A program made the position numbers and the translations under genes. Below, in pieces: positions 34,226 through 44,679 of a stretch of DNA of 64,000 bases. The stretch spans positions 124,001 to 188,000 of the forward strand of contig NZ_LARY01000003.1 in the NCBI RefSeq assembly GCF_003369925.1, in the 5' to 3' direction. How positions within the stretch are numbered: the first letter of the stretch is position 1; every line of letters begins with the position of its first letter. The notes beneath the pieces are model-generated. The model did no database searches and was not told where the DNA came from. It saw only the letters and a list, made by a program, of their open reading frames with translations. Origin of the DNA: Listeria kieliensis (GTDB taxonomy: Bacteria; Bacillota; Bacilli; Lactobacillales; Listeriaceae).

Positions 34226-35268
34226 CGTGGTAACTCACTTGTTTCATTCAAGTATTTATTCCCTGCCGCTTTTTCGAGTCGGTTCATTACCGCGTCTCCG
34301 ATCCCATCTTTTGAAAAAGTTTCCGCGAGTATGAGAGTCGTATCCGTATGATCGAACAAGCGCAAACCATCATACAAACGCCTTGCAATCTCATCCATTT
34401 GAGCTCGACTACCGATTTTAATTTTCATTATCGGCTCACGAATTTCTGCCGCTAATTCATCCGAAAGAAGCAGTCCCACTTTTTCGCCGCGGTCAAGACC
34501 GCGCTTAATTTGTTTATCCCAAAAAGCAGCGTCGCCTTCCACAAGATAAACCGGCGCAAGAGGAGCATAATGTGTATATTTCATTCCTGGCGCTTTCGGA
34601 ACTTCTTCCTTTTTCGGCGTATTTCGAGCAGACTGAACTTCACCGATCACTTCCTCGATTTGTTCCGTTGAAACACCACCCGGTCGCAAAATCACTGGTA
34701 TTTTGGAAGTAACATCCAGCACAGTCGATTCCAGGCCGACTCCCGTACTGCCACCATCAATAATCGCTGAAATTCGACCACTTAAATCTTCTTCCACGTG
34801 ACGCGCCGTTGTTGGGCTAGGGCGTCCAGAACGGTTCGCACTTGGTGCCGCGATTGGGCGATTCGTGACACGCAATAATTCGAGTCCCACCGGATGAACT
34901 GGCATCCGAACGCCCACCGTATTTAAACCCGCCGTGACACTTTCAGCAAGCGCACCAGGCTTGATTGGTAAAATTAGCGTTAACGGACCTGGCCAAAAAG
35001 CCTCCATTAACTTCTCCGCTTTTTCAGGAACTTCGGCGATAAACTCTTGCATTTGTTTGGCATCCGCAATATGCACAATTAAAGGATTATCAGATGGTCG
35101 ACCCTTTGCCTCATAAATTTTCTTAACCGCATCTGGATTTGTCGCATCAGCCCCGAGTCCATAAACGGTTTCTGTTGGAAAGGCCACCGTTTCTCCTGCA
35201 CGAAGTAAATCTGCCGCTTCTTGATAGATTTCTTTTCCTTGATCAATATTCCAAAGTTTCGTTTCCAT
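34222..35268 (-). CDS. sua5: L-threonylcarbamoyladenylate synthase (Sua5/YwlC)
   Basis: A 348-residue Sua5. The YrdC domain (about 1-210) starts with GETVAFPTETVYGLGADATNP and holds KGRPSDNPLIVHI and APSANRSGRPSPT. The C-terminal Sua5 domain follows a linker with APGMKYTHYAPLAPVYLVEG. It makes threonylcarbamoyl-AMP for the universal t6A37 tRNA modification. The start follows AAAGGAG. A cluster of DnaA-box sequences lies immediately upstream. Confidence 0.95.
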   Translation of the reverse strand: METKLWNIDQGKEIYQEAADLLRAGETVAFPTETVYGLGADATNPDAVKKIYEAKGRPSDNPLIVHIADAKQMQEFIAEVPEKAEKLMEAFWPGPLTLILPIKPGALAESVTAGLNTVGVRMPVHPVGLELLRVTNRPIAAPSANRSGRPSPTTARHVEEDLSGRISAIIDGGSTGVGLESTVLDVTSKIPVILRPGGVSTEQIEEVIGEVQSARNTPKKEEVPKAPGMKYTHYAPLAPVYLVEGDAAFWDKQIKRGLDRGEKVGLLLSDELAAEIREPIMKIKIGSRAQMDEIARRLYDGLRLFDHTDTTLILAETFSKDGIGDAVMNRLEKAAGNKYLNETSELPR

Positions 35269-35349
35269 CTTTTTATACTCCTTTTTTCGCCTTCTTGTCT
35301 TATTCTAACTTCTTTCTACCCCATTTTACAATCTTTTACAGCCAAAAAG

Positions 35350-35493
35350 TTATCCCCAAACTGTGGATAATAACTTGTTCCTTGGGGATAACTTTATGTG
35401 GATTTGTGGATATCCATCCAAAACCTTGTTCTAGAGCAATTTATAATAGAATATTTTACATTTATCAGCTTCTTTTTGCAGAAGTTATCCACA
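35350..35493. other. DnaA-box cluster between sua5 and prmC
   Basis: Two perfect DnaA boxes (TGTGGATAA 35362-35370; TTATCCACA 35485-35493). Two near matches TTATCCCCA (35350-35358) and TGGGGATAA (35383-35391). Two further near matches TGTGGATTT (35397-35405) and TGTGGATAT (35405-35413). No replication gene is adjacent. A DnaA-box cluster next to ywlC (sua5) is recalled from Bacillus subtilis as one that titrates DnaA. Confidence 0.7.
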
Positions 35494-35531
35494 AACAGAT
35501 GCCTGATTCGCAACAAAAAAGACACGACTTT

Positions 35532-36404
35532 TCAGTTCATGTCTCCATTTAATAAATTAGAACAAACGACAATGCGGTCTTTTTGATTGATATCTTTATG
35601 AATGTAGGTTTTCGCTTCTGGGAACGTGGATGCGAATAAGGCTTGTACCGCTTCCCCTTGTGTATAGCCAATTTCAACCGCTATCCAGAACTTATCATCA
35701 AGCACCTCTGGCAAGTCTTTTATCAAGCGTTCATAAATTGCTAAGCCGTTATTTTCGGCAAAAAGGGCGAGCTCTGGTTCGTTCGCTAGAACGTAAGTCG
35801 ACATCTCTTGTTTCTCGCGCTCAGCAATATAAGGGGGGTTCGCGACAATCACATCAAACGTTTGCTTTTCGTGCTTAAACGCCTCTAACAAGTCGGTTTC
35901 TACAAAATTCACGGGCGCGTTCAGTGCCAAACTGTTTTTTTGTGCAACGGCGAGCGCCTGAAAAGAGATGTCAGAAGCCGAAACCGCCAGTTCTGGAAAA
36001 AGTTTCTTTAGCGAAATCGCAATGATGCCACTTCCTGTACAGACGTCGAGCACCGTTTTCTGTGGATTTTTCTTCAAGAACTGCTCGCACAACAAGACAA
36101 GTTCCTCTGTTTCAGGTCTTGGAATCAACACGTTTTGATCGACATAAAAATCGTAGCCATAAAACGGAGCAATGTTTAAAATGTACTGCACAGGCTCACC
36201 ATTTAAATAGCGATCAAAATCTGCTTTAAACTGCAACTCGTGTTTTTCTTCCAAAACGCGATCAAAACTCGACCAAAGCTCTGTTCTTTTCAGGCCAAGT
36301 CTCGTTTCAAGCAAAATCTCTGCCGCATTTAAATCCAAGTTCCGCGCTTTTAAAATTTGCGCCACTTCATGAAGGAGCGCGCCGATTGTTCGCTTATTCG
36401 GCAT
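35532..36404 (-). CDS. prmC: Release factor glutamine methyltransferase PrmC (HemK)
   Basis: A 290-residue SAM-dependent enzyme. The N-terminal helical domain is followed by the Rossmann domain with [15 protein letters not shown] and the active-site NPPY in VANPPYIAE. It methylates the glutamine of the GGQ motif in RF1 and RF2, and prfA is directly upstream (11-base overlap). The start follows GGAG. Confidence 0.95.
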   Translation of the reverse strand: MPNKRTIGALLHEVAQILKARNLDLNAAEILLETRLGLKRTELWSSFDRVLEEKHELQFKADFDRYLNGEPVQYILNIAPFYGYDFYVDQNVLIPRPETEELVLLCEQFLKKNPQKTVLDVCTGSGIIAISLKKLFPELAVSASDISFQALAVAQKNSLALNAPVNFVETDLLEAFKHEKQTFDVIVANPPYIAEREKQEMSTYVLANEPELALFAENNGLAIYERLIKDLPEVLDDKFWIAVEIGYTQGEAVQALFASTFPEAKTYIHKDINQKDRIVVCSNLLNGDMN

Positions 36405-37470
36405 CGTTTAAATGCTCCAATTTACTTGTCTGATCTTCCAAAATAAGCGCATCAATGATTTCGTCTAGCTTCCCTTCCATGATTTGATCGAGTTTTTGAA
36501 TCGTCAAACCAATCCGGTGATCGGTCACCCGGTTTTGTGGATAGTTGTATGTCCGAATCCGCTCAGAACGGTCACCTGTTCCAACTGCCGACTTGCGGTT
36601 CGCATCATATTCTTCGCGTGCTTCCGTTTCAAATTTATCGTAAACGCGCGCGCGCAAAACTTTCATTGCTTTTTCTTTATTCTTAATTTGAGAGCGCTCA
36701 TCTTGCATCGAAACTACAATCCCTGTTGGAATATGCGTTAGCCTTACAGCTGACATCGTCGTATTGACACTTTGTCCACCGGCACCTGTTGAAGCAAATG
36801 TATCTACGCGAATATCCTTATCCTGTAAATCCACTTCCACATCTTCTGCTTCCGGTAAAATCGCAACCGTTGCCGTAGACGTGTGAATCCGTCCGCCTGA
36901 TTCCGTTTCTGGAACCCGCTGCACACGGTGAGCCCCATTTTCATATTTCAAGCGCGAAAACGCGCCTGCACCGTTTATCATCACGATAATTTCTTTGTAT
37001 CCGCCAATTCCAGTTGGATTCGCATCCATCACATCCACTTTCCAGCCACGTGATTCCGCATAACGACTGTACATCCGGAACAAATCTCCCGCAAATAAAG
37101 CCGCTTCGTCGCCACCTGCTGCACCGCGAATTTCCATGATGACATTTTTATCATCATTCGGGTCTTTTGGTACAAGAAGTAACTTCAGCTTTTCTTCTAG
37201 TTCTGTTTTTTCTTCTTGCAGACCACTTAGCTCTTCTTTCGCAAGTTCACGCATCTCATCATCCAGTTTTTCAGACAAAAGCTCCTTCGTTTCGTCAATA
37301 CCAGAGGTTACCTCTTTATAGTGACGATACGTTTCCACTGTTTCTGCGATACTAGACTGTTCTTTTGATAAATCACGTAATTTTTTTGCATCCGAAACTA
37401 CTTCTGGATCGCTTAATAGCTCATTTAATTCATCATAACGGTTCTCAACCGCTTGCAAACGATCATACAT
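36394..37470 (-). CDS. prfA: Peptide chain release factor 1
   Basis: A 358-residue RF1 recognising UAA and UAG. The anticodon-like PET tripeptide is in [14 protein letters not shown], and the catalytic GGQ in [18 protein letters not shown]. The start [15 protein letters not shown] at 37470 is 9 bases after GTGAGGG; an ATG three codons earlier is also possible. This gene is RF1 and not the virulence regulator called PrfA in Listeria. Confidence 0.95.
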   Translation of the reverse strand: MYDRLQAVENRYDELNELLSDPEVVSDAKKLRDLSKEQSSIAETVETYRHYKEVTSGIDETKELLSEKLDDEMRELAKEELSGLQEEKTELEEKLKLLLVPKDPNDDKNVIMEIRGAAGGDEAALFAGDLFRMYSRYAESRGWKVDVMDANPTGIGGYKEIIVMINGAGAFSRLKYENGAHRVQRVPETESGGRIHTSTATVAILPEAEDVEVDLQDKDIRVDTFASTGAGGQSVNTTMSAVRLTHIPTGIVVSMQDERSQIKNKEKAMKVLRARVYDKFETEAREEYDANRKSAVGTGDRSERIRTYNYPQNRVTDHRIGLTIQKLDQIMEGKLDEIIDALILEDQTSKLEHLNDAE

Positions 37471-37489
37471 AGATTTCATCCCTCACCTT

Positions 37490-38068
37490 TCATTCATCGA
37501 TTGGCGGATGCGCATGACACTTTCTGCAAACCGGATAATACTGGTCATTGCCGCCAATTAAAATTTGTTCTCCTGTATAGACAGGCTTTCCTTTTTCATC
37601 AACACGTAAAACCATCGTCGCTTTTTTCGCGCAAAACCAACAAATAGTCTTCATTTCTTCAATTTTATCTGCATATAGCAACAGATATTTCGATCCTTCA
37701 AACAACTCATTCCTGAAATCATTTTTTAGTCCATAAGCAATAACAGGAATCCCGAGCTCATCCACAATATGTGCCAGTTGAAAGACATGGTGTTTCTCAA
37801 GGAACTGCGATTCATCCAGCAGAACACAACTTGGGCGAGGTTCAATTGCCTTGACCTGTTCAAAAATATTCGTATCAGAAAAAACCGGAATCGCATCACG
37901 TTTTAAGCCAATTCGACTTGAAACGACCCCCACTTGGTCACGATTATCAATACCAGACGTAAAAATCACAACCGGCTTATTTTGTTCCTCATAATTATGT
38001 GCTACTTTCAAAATTTCAATCGTTTTCCCACTGTTCATCACACCATAACGAAAAAATAACTGTGCCAT
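37490..38068 (-). CDS. tdk: Thymidine kinase
   Basis: A 192-residue type II thymidine kinase. The P-loop is GVMNSGKT, a variant of the usual GPMFSGKS. Other motifs are [22 protein letters not shown], and the zinc pairs CWFC and CRKC near the C-terminus. It phosphorylates thymidine in pyrimidine salvage. First gene of a tdk-prfA-prmC run. Confidence 0.95.
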   Translation of the reverse strand: MAQLFFRYGVMNSGKTIEILKVAHNYEEQNKPVVIFTSGIDNRDQVGVVSSRIGLKRDAIPVFSDTNIFEQVKAIEPRPSCVLLDESQFLEKHHVFQLAHIVDELGIPVIAYGLKNDFRNELFEGSKYLLLYADKIEEMKTICWFCAKKATMVLRVDEKGKPVYTGEQILIGGNDQYYPVCRKCHAHPPIDE

Positions 38069-38162
38069 AAATCCATACCCTCTTTTCTAAAACTCTTTTC
38101 CTATTCTACCACAGTCCCTAAAAAAATTGGATAGGGAAGCAAGAAATTTCGGTTTTGCTTCA

Positions 38163-38192
38163 AAAAAGAAGCTTAGCTACTTCTAGCCAAGC
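38163..38192 (-). terminator. Terminator after thrB
   Basis: GCTTGGCT / AGCTAAGC stem, 6-base loop, then TTCTTTTTT on the minus strand. Confidence 0.75.
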
Positions 38193-38211
38193 TCCCCCTC
38201 ATCATTTTATT

Positions 38212-39078
38212 TCACTTGAAAACGCGTACCCCACTAGGCTCAGCGCGAAGCTGTTTGACTTCCGCCTCGAAGCCGAGCCCGCAAAGTTCTTGCCTAAGCG
38301 TTTCACTCACTTCATGCGGCGCAAGCACAAGCACAGTCGGGCCTGCTCCGCTAAGAACTGCCGCATAGCCGCCAAATTCAGCCACTTTTTTCCGAATCTC
38401 GATCAAATGCGGCACGAGCTTCGCACGATACGTTTCATGAAACAAGTCACGCTCCATCATTTCGCCCGCAAGCCGCAAGTCTCCCGCAACAAGTGCCGCA
38501 ACCATCACATTAGCCACACTGCTTGCCTGAACCGCATCCGAATACGAAAGCTCGCGCGGTAAAACCGCGCGACTTTCACTTGTAAGAAGCGCTTCCTCAG
38601 AGATAACTGCCAAGATGGCTGCATCCGGAAAAGCATGCTGCAAATAAAAATCTCGATCTGGCTGCTTCGCGCAAACGACCAAGCCGCCTAAAATGGCGGG
38701 CGCAACATTATCAGGATGGCCTTCAAATTCCACGGCAAGCCTAACGATCTCATCGCGCGAAAGGCCAAGGTCCGCAAGTTGATTCGCTAGCTCAATCCCA
38801 GCCACAATGGCCGCTGAGCTACTGCCAAGCCCCCTTGCAGGCGGGATATCCGATTCCATCACTAAACGGTGGGGCTTAAGATCAGGCGCTATTTTTTTAG
38901 CTACTTGGATGATCATGTTCGTCTCATCCTTGGGGATATCCCCCGCAAGTTGATGCTCAATCTGCCAAGCTGAGCTTTCTTCGCAGACGGTGAGCGTCAA
39001 ATATAAATCAAGCGCAAGCCCGCAAGAATCAAAACCGGGTCCAAGATTCGCCGTTGTAGCTGGAACTTGGATGCGCAT
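38212..39078 (-). CDS. thrB: Homoserine kinase
   Basis: A 288-residue GHMP kinase. Motif 1 PATTANLGPGFDSCGLALD, the ATP loop IPPARGLGSSSAA, and the C-terminal SGAGPTVL are clear. It phosphorylates homoserine for threonine synthase. Start and thrC stop overlap by one base, so translation is coupled. The G+C content by eye is higher than in neighbouring genes. Confidence 0.96.
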   Translation of the reverse strand: MRIQVPATTANLGPGFDSCGLALDLYLTLTVCEESSAWQIEHQLAGDIPKDETNMIIQVAKKIAPDLKPHRLVMESDIPPARGLGSSSAAIVAGIELANQLADLGLSRDEIVRLAVEFEGHPDNVAPAILGGLVVCAKQPDRDFYLQHAFPDAAILAVISEEALLTSESRAVLPRELSYSDAVQASSVANVMVAALVAGDLRLAGEMMERDLFHETYRAKLVPHLIEIRKKVAEFGGYAAVLSGAGPTVLVLAPHEVSETLRQELCGLGFEAEVKQLRAEPSGVRVFK

Positions 39079-40133
39079 CAGGCTTTCACTCCGTTTCGCA
39101 GATGTTCACGCATCGCTTCGATGGTTTCAATATGCGCAATATCGAAGGAATGCACATTCATAGCTGTATCTGGATCTTTCAGGCCATTCCCCGTGAAGAC
39201 ACAGACAACCTGAGAGCCTCGCTTGATGCGACCTTCTTTCAAGCTTTTGATGACGCCTGCAAGTGAAGCAGCAGATCCTGGCTCAATGAAAACACCGTCG
39301 CGTGCGGCCGCAAGTTTATAGGCTTCAATAATTTCTTCATCCGAAACAGAGGTAATTGCGCCGCCTGATTCATCGCGCGCCACCTCGGCCAGCTTCCAGC
39401 TGGCCGGGTTTCCTATCCGGATGGCTGTCGCGATCGTTTCGGGCGCTGCAATTCGCTCACCTTTCACGATGGCCGCTGCTCCTTCTGCTTCAAATCCGTG
39501 CATTTCCGGTAGCCCTGTCGCATGCGCACCATTCCATTCCTTGAAGCCCTTCCAATAAGCCGAGATATTTCCCGCGTTGCCTACTGGGATGGCAAGTACA
39601 TCAGGTGCTTTTCCTAAATCCTCGCAAATTTCAAAAGCAGCCGTTTTTTGTCCTTCAAGGCGGAACGGGTTCACTGAATTGACAAGGGTTACGGCTTCTG
39701 TTTCCGCCAGTTCCCGCACGGCGTCTAAAGCTTCATCAAAGTTTCCTGCAATCGCAATAATATCTGCCCCGTACATCACAGCTTGTGCTAGCTTACCGAG
39801 CGCTACTTTGCCGTCTGGGATCACAATATAAGCTTTCATCCCTGCGCGTGCCGCATAAGCCGCTGCCGACGCCGATGTGTTCCCTGTTGACGCGCAAATC
39901 ACTGCTTCTGCTCCTGCTTCTTTCGCTTTCGCAACCGCCATCACCATGCCGCGATCTTTAAACGAGCCAGTCGGATTGAGCCCTTCAAATTTCCCGTAAA
40001 GCTCTACGCCAAGCTCTTCTGACAAGTGAAGAAGTGGAATGAGTGGCGTATTCCCCTCTGATAGCGAGAGGAGAGGTGTCGCTTCTGTAATTGGCAAATT
40101 ATCCTTATATTTGTCTAGTAGACCTTTGTACAT
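39078..40133 (-). CDS. thrC: Threonine synthase
   Basis: A 351-residue PLP enzyme. [11 protein letters not shown], the PLP lysine in [29 protein letters not shown] and [13 protein letters not shown] are diagnostic. It converts O-phosphohomoserine to threonine. Second gene of hom-thrC-thrB, two bases after hom. Confidence 0.97.
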   Translation of the reverse strand: MYKGLLDKYKDNLPITEATPLLSLSEGNTPLIPLLHLSEELGVELYGKFEGLNPTGSFKDRGMVMAVAKAKEAGAEAVICASTGNTSASAAAYAARAGMKAYIVIPDGKVALGKLAQAVMYGADIIAIAGNFDEALDAVRELAETEAVTLVNSVNPFRLEGQKTAAFEICEDLGKAPDVLAIPVGNAGNISAYWKGFKEWNGAHATGLPEMHGFEAEGAAAIVKGERIAAPETIATAIRIGNPASWKLAEVARDESGGAITSVSDEEIIEAYKLAAARDGVFIEPGSAASLAGVIKSLKEGRIKRGSQVVCVFTGNGLKDPDTAMNVHSFDIAHIETIEAMREHLRNGVKA

Positions 40134-40135
40134 CT

Positions 40136-41422
40136 TTATCCCTCCACGACGGCATACTGTGTAATGAGGCGCATCTCAGGTTCTTTGTTCACGCCGTCCA
40201 CAGCTTCCTCAATTTGATTACGACTTGCAGCATGGCTAACAATCACTACTGTAGCCGTATGCTTGTCATTTGGTTCTTGCAAAATTTTATCAAAACTAAC
40301 GCCCGCGTCAGCAAATATTTTCGTTAACTTCAGAAACGTGCCTGTTTTATCGTTCATTTGCATCCGGAAATAATATTTCGAAAAAACTTTATCTGCCGGC
40401 GTATATTTAGTTTCATGAACAAAGCGATTGAATACATTCCCAATCGTTCCGAGCTTGGTATTTTTAGCGACCGTAATCAAATCACTCACAACACTTGTCG
40501 CAGTTGGCATTTCACCTGCTCCTGGTCCGTAAAACATCGTTTCCCCAACAGCTGCTCCTGTGACAAATACGGCATTGTTTTCATCGTTAACGCCAGAAAG
40601 TGGATGTGCCGCCGGAAGAAGCACTGGTCCAACTGCAACGTCAACTGTATTGTCAATTTCCTCAGCTTGTCCGACTAACTTTACTTTATAGCCAAGTTGC
40701 GAGGCAATTGCAATGTCTTTTTGGGAAATACCACGAATCCCCTTCGTTTTCACGTCATCTAAATTGACATTCATTCCAAAAGCTAGTCTCGTTAAAATGA
40801 CCATTTTGCGTGCCGCATCAATCCCGTCAACGTCACTTGTCGGATCTGATTCCGCGAAGCCTAAATCCTGCGCTTCTTTTAACGCTTCTTCATAGCTTTT
40901 ACTTGAAGTCGTCATTTGCGTTAACATGTAGTTGGTCGTTCCATTCACGATCCCCAAAACCTTTTTAATGCGATCTGCTGCTAAACTATTCACAATCGTC
41001 CGCAAGATAGGAATGCCACCTGCCACACTCGCTTCATAAAATAAATCACAGTGGTTTTCCTGTGCCACCGCCACAAGCTCATCTCCGTGGATAGCGATTA
41101 AATCTTTATTCGCAGTTACAACACTTTTTCCGGCTTTCAGCGCATGCAAAATATAATTACGCGCGGTTGTGATGCTGCCCATTACTTCTACAACAACAGC
41201 GATTTCCGGATCGTCTAGCACATCTGTAGGATCGGTTGTTAAGGTAAACCCTTCTGCCTCGTAACGGCGATTCTTTTCTAAATCGCGCACAAGCACTTTT
41301 TTCACGGTGATATCATAGCCCGTCACTTGGCTGATTTTTTCTTGGTGTTCTTTTAAAATACGGATGACGCCACTTCCTACGGTGCCGAATCCTAACACAC
41401 CTACTTGTAATTTTGCTTTCAC
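40136..41422 (-). CDS. hom: Homoserine dehydrogenase
   Basis: A 428-residue enzyme. The NAD(P) loop [13 protein letters not shown], catalytic region VTANKDLIA and [11 protein letters not shown], and a C-terminal ACT domain (about 350-428) for feedback control are present. It reduces aspartate semialdehyde to homoserine. The start is GTG at 41422, 7 bases after AAAGGAGG. The longer ATG-started frame includes the ribosome site itself. No T-box precedes it. Confidence 0.96.
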   Translation of the reverse strand: MKAKLQVGVLGFGTVGSGVIRILKEHQEKISQVTGYDITVKKVLVRDLEKNRRYEAEGFTLTTDPTDVLDDPEIAVVVEVMGSITTARNYILHALKAGKSVVTANKDLIAIHGDELVAVAQENHCDLFYEASVAGGIPILRTIVNSLAADRIKKVLGIVNGTTNYMLTQMTTSSKSYEEALKEAQDLGFAESDPTSDVDGIDAARKMVILTRLAFGMNVNLDDVKTKGIRGISQKDIAIASQLGYKVKLVGQAEEIDNTVDVAVGPVLLPAAHPLSGVNDENNAVFVTGAAVGETMFYGPGAGEMPTATSVVSDLITVAKNTKLGTIGNVFNRFVHETKYTPADKVFSKYYFRMQMNDKTGTFLKLTKIFADAGVSFDKILQEPNDKHTATVVIVSHAASRNQIEEAVDGVNKEPEMRLITQYAVVEG

Positions 41423-41459
41423 ATGAAAACCTCCTTTGAAAAGTATTGATCTCTCCTTT

Positions 41460-41489
41460 ATTATACGCACGATAATTCAAAGATGTAAA
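41460..41489 (-). promoter_or_regulatory. hom-thrC-thrB promoter
   Basis: TTTACA (41484-41489), 18-base spacer, TATAAT (41460-41465) on the minus strand, giving a short leader of about 30 bases. Confidence 0.6.
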
Positions 41490-41549
41490 CACTCTTATTC
41501 GAACCTTCGCATTTCTTCCACTTTACTGACTATTCTGCTTTAAGATAAG

Positions 41550-41586
41550 TCAAAAAAAATACACCTCTTGGAAGAGATGTATTTGT
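41550..41586 (-). terminator. Terminator after rpmE2
   Basis: AAATACACCTCTT / AAGAGATGTATTT stem with a 2-base loop; eight T follow on the minus strand. Confidence 0.9.
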
Positions 41587-41617
41587 TCCTTCATGATTAA
41601 GCTTCGTTTGTACGAAC

Positions 41618-41863
41618 TTATTTGAGTCCGTATTTTTTGTTGAAGCGGTCCACACGGCCGTCTGCAGTCGCATGTTTTTGTTTACCAGTATAGAATGGGT
41701 GCGAATCAGAAGAGATTTCGACACGTAGCAACGGATACTCGTTACCATCTTCCCAAGTGATTGTTTCATTTGACGGTTTTGTAGAACCCGACAAAAATTT
41801 AAAATCAGTACTAGTATCAACGAAAACAACTGGACGGTAATCAGGATGAATTCCAGTCTTCAT
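41618..41863 (-). CDS. rpmE2: Ribosomal protein L31 type B
   Basis: An 81-residue L31 without the zinc cysteines (type B), starting [19 protein letters not shown] with [14 protein letters not shown] in the middle. In Bacilli the zinc-free form replaces the zinc form during zinc shortage; here no Zur-like site was identified upstream. Only 103 bases separate it from rho, so the gtcA and glycosyltransferase genes found at this point in EGD-e are absent. Confidence 0.95.
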   Translation of the reverse strand: MKTGIHPDYRPVVFVDTSTDFKFLSGSTKPSNETITWEDGNEYPLLRVEISSDSHPFYTGKQKHATADGRVDRFNKKYGLK

Positions 41864-41966
41864 TTCTTTTCAACTCCTTCGCCCTGAATCATCTGAAACA
41901 GAGAAATTCACTGCAAGAAACACACAGTATGATAATTATAACAACTGATACGCAAACAAGCAATAG

Positions 41967-43238
41967 TTATTTTTTAAACATTTCTTCATTCAACAATTCA
42001 TGAAATTCTTGATTGGTCTTCGTCTTTTTCATGTAGCGAATGAACCGTTCTGACATATCCAGCGCGTCGCCTTGCACCGGCAAAACTTTTCGGATTTTCC
42101 AAAGCTGATCCAGTCGTTCTTTTGCGAGTAATAGTTCTTCTTTCCGTGTTCCAGATCTTCTAATATCAATCGCTGGGAACAACCTTCTTTCCGCAAGTGT
42201 ACGATCAAGATGGAGTTCCATATTCCCTGTGCCTTTAAATTCTTCGTAAATCACATCGTCCATTCTTGAACCTGTATCAATCAACGCTGTTGCAAGAATC
42301 GTTAAACTTCCGCCTTCTTCGATGTTCCGCGCAGCTCCAAAGAAACGTTTTGGTCTATGAAATGCAGCTGGGTCAATCCCGCCAGAAAGCGTTCGTCCAC
42401 TTGGAGGAATAATAAGGTTGTAGGCTCTTGCAAGCCGAGTGATGCTGTCCATCAAAATAATGACATCACGTTTTTGTTCAGCCAGTCGCATTGCCCGTTC
42501 CAACACAAGTTCTGCCACTTTAATATGGTTTTCAGGTACTTCATCAAACGTCGAGCTTGCCACATCGGCAGTAACCGAACGTTCAATGTCAGTCACTTCT
42601 TCTGGTCGTTCATCAATTAAGAGTACAATCAACTCTGCTTCTGGATGATTTTTCGTGATCGAGTTGGCAATTTCTTTTAACAAAATCGTTTTCCCAGCTT
42701 TTGGTGGAGCTACGATGAGTCCACGTTGTCCAAAACCAATCGGGGAAATCATATCCACCATTCGCATAGAAAGCGGATATTGACCTGTTTCCAATTCAAT
42801 TTGCCGGTTGGGATAAAGCGGCGTGAGCCCAGGGAAATGAACTCGCTCTTTTGCAACCTCGGGGTTCTCGCCATTTACTGCTTCTACATGTAGCAAACCA
42901 AAATAGCGTTCATTTTCTTTCGGCGGCCTTACCTTCCCAGAAACTTTATCTCCCGTGCGCAAATCGAAACGACGAATTTGTGAGGCAGAAATATAAATAT
43001 CTTCCGAACTAGCGGAATAATTGATCGGTCGCAAGAATCCAAAACCTTCTTGCGGAATGATATCCAGCACGCCTTCCATGAAAAAGAAACCTTCCTTTTC
43101 TGCATTAGATTTAAGTAATGCAAAACTTAGCTCTTTTTTAGTCAGCTTGCTGTAGTAAGCAATTTTATGCTCTTTAGCGAGCGCATAAATCTCTTTAATC
43201 GTTAAGTTCTCTAAATACGACATGGACAAATTCGCCAT
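41967..43238 (-). CDS. rho: Transcription termination factor Rho
   Basis: A 423-residue hexameric RNA helicase. The N-terminal domain is followed by the RNA-binding cold-shock fold ([15 protein letters not shown]), Walker A PPKAGKT (178-184), Walker [17 protein letters not shown], and the arginine-finger segment. It ends untranslated transcripts. The start follows AAGGTGG. It probably shares an operon with murA2, 63 bases upstream. Confidence 0.97.
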   Translation of the reverse strand: MANLSMSYLENLTIKEIYALAKEHKIAYYSKLTKKELSFALLKSNAEKEGFFFMEGVLDIIPQEGFGFLRPINYSASSEDIYISASQIRRFDLRTGDKVSGKVRPPKENERYFGLLHVEAVNGENPEVAKERVHFPGLTPLYPNRQIELETGQYPLSMRMVDMISPIGFGQRGLIVAPPKAGKTILLKEIANSITKNHPEAELIVLLIDERPEEVTDIERSVTADVASSTFDEVPENHIKVAELVLERAMRLAEQKRDVIILMDSITRLARAYNLIIPPSGRTLSGGIDPAAFHRPKRFFGAARNIEEGGSLTILATALIDTGSRMDDVIYEEFKGTGNMELHLDRTLAERRLFPAIDIRRSGTRKEELLLAKERLDQLWKIRKVLPVQGDALDMSERFIRYMKKTKTNQEFHELLNEEMFKK

Positions 43239-43301
43239 TAATTAACCACCTTTATGTTTAAAATAGTTCACACAAGAAGTCGATACTCGAACGTTTGTTT
43301 A

Positions 43302-44573
43302 TCAAGAGATAGATGGCTCGTCCGATTCTTTGCGAATATCTGCACCAAGCGCTGTCAATTTTTCGACAATGTTGCCATATCCGCGTTCAATATGCTCAAT
43401 TTCAAGGATCTCTGTTGTTCCTTCTGCAACAAGTCCCGCAATAATTAGAGCGGCTCCTGCGCGCAAATCTGTCGCCGTAACTTTTGTACCTTTTAATGGC
43501 GTTTTCCCATAAATGACAACACTGCGACCGTTTTGCTTAAATTTGCCACCCATTCTTTCCAATTCCGCAATTTGCTTGAAACGATCCGAGTAAACCGTAT
43601 CCGTTACAATGCCGCTTCCTTCAGCTTGGGTGAGAAGCGCCGTCATTGGCTGTTGCAAATCTGTCGCAAATCCTGGATACGCATATGTTTTAACGTCTAC
43701 TTTGCTCAAATGCTCAGCTTCGCCAACACAGATGGAGTCATCTGCAACTTCAATAGGCACGCCCATTTCACTTAATTTAGCCGTAATTCCTTCTAAGTGA
43801 TCTGGAATAACGTTTTGAATTTTAACCCCATCGCCAGCAGCTGCAGCAATAATCATATATGTCCCAGCTTCAATTCGGTCTGGAATGATCGCATGCCTGC
43901 AACCTGAAAGCTTTTCAACACCTTGGATGCGAATCGTATCTGTTCCAGCACCCTTAATATTGGCACCCATATTATTCAAAAGCGTGGCAACATCAATAAT
44001 TTCCGGTTCTTTTGCTGCATTTTCAATTACTGTTTTTCCCTCAGCTAAAACAGCTGCAAGCATAATATTGATCGTTGCGCCAACGCTAACAACATCTAAA
44101 TAGATCCTAGCTCCGCGAAGCTTTTCCGCTCGCAAATAAATAGCGCCTTGTTCATTTGTTACGGTTGCTCCAAGTGCTTCAAAGCCTTTAATATGCTGAT
44201 CGATCGGACGCGGTCCAAGATAGCAACCACCTGGAAGCCCCACCACAGCTTTTTTAAATTTACCAAGAAGTGCTCCCATTAAATAATACGAAGCACGCAA
44301 TTTTTTTACGTTTCCATTGGGAAGTGGCATATCTACAATTTCACTTGGGTCGATAATCGCTTGATTTTCATCGTATCGAACACTGCCACCTAGTTCTCCT
44401 ATAATTTGATAAAGAGTTTGAACATCTGAAATATTTGGCAACCCTTCTAAGACAACTTCTGAGTCTGCCATGATTGCAGCTGGGATTAAAGCGACAGCAC
44501 TATTTTTAGCCCCATCAATTGTTACAGTCCCCGAAAGTTTTTTGCCGCCTTGTATCACCAATCGATTCGCCAT
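43302..44573 (-). CDS. murA2: UDP-N-acetylglucosamine 1-carboxyvinyltransferase (second copy)
   Basis: A 423-residue second MurA (MurZ type). Cys117 is in [14 protein letters not shown]. It differs from murA1 over most of its length and keeps the EPSP-synthase fold motifs ([15 protein letters not shown]). Low-GC Gram-positives often carry both; this copy is usually the minor activity. The start follows AGAAGG. Position before rho is the Bacillus and Listeria arrangement. Confidence 0.95.
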   Translation of the reverse strand: MANRLVIQGGKKLSGTVTIDGAKNSAVALIPAAIMADSEVVLEGLPNISDVQTLYQIIGELGGSVRYDENQAIIDPSEIVDMPLPNGNVKKLRASYYLMGALLGKFKKAVVGLPGGCYLGPRPIDQHIKGFEALGATVTNEQGAIYLRAEKLRGARIYLDVVSVGATINIMLAAVLAEGKTVIENAAKEPEIIDVATLLNNMGANIKGAGTDTIRIQGVEKLSGCRHAIIPDRIEAGTYMIIAAAAGDGVKIQNVIPDHLEGITAKLSEMGVPIEVADDSICVGEAEHLSKVDVKTYAYPGFATDLQQPMTALLTQAEGSGIVTDTVYSDRFKQIAELERMGGKFKQNGRSVVIYGKTPLKGTKVTATDLRAGAALIIAGLVAEGTTEILEIEHIERGYGNIVEKLTALGADIRKESDEPSIS

Positions 44574-44650
44574 GACTAACCTTCTTTCTTTTCAATTTCT
44601 TCCTTCATTATCGCTGAAACCTGTTTTTTATGCAAGACTCCGCTCCGCGA

Positions 44651-44679
44651 AAAAAGCCATCCAGTTCTAGGACAGCTTT
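44651..44679 (-). terminator. Terminator after lafC
   Basis: AAAAGCTGTCC / GGATGGCTTTT stem with wobble pairs, 7-base loop, then T run; it overlaps the lafC stop codon. Confidence 0.75.

Noticed and set aside
36394-37470. Virulence regulator PrfA
   Set aside because: The protein is release factor 1 (GGQ and PET motifs); only the gene name is shared.
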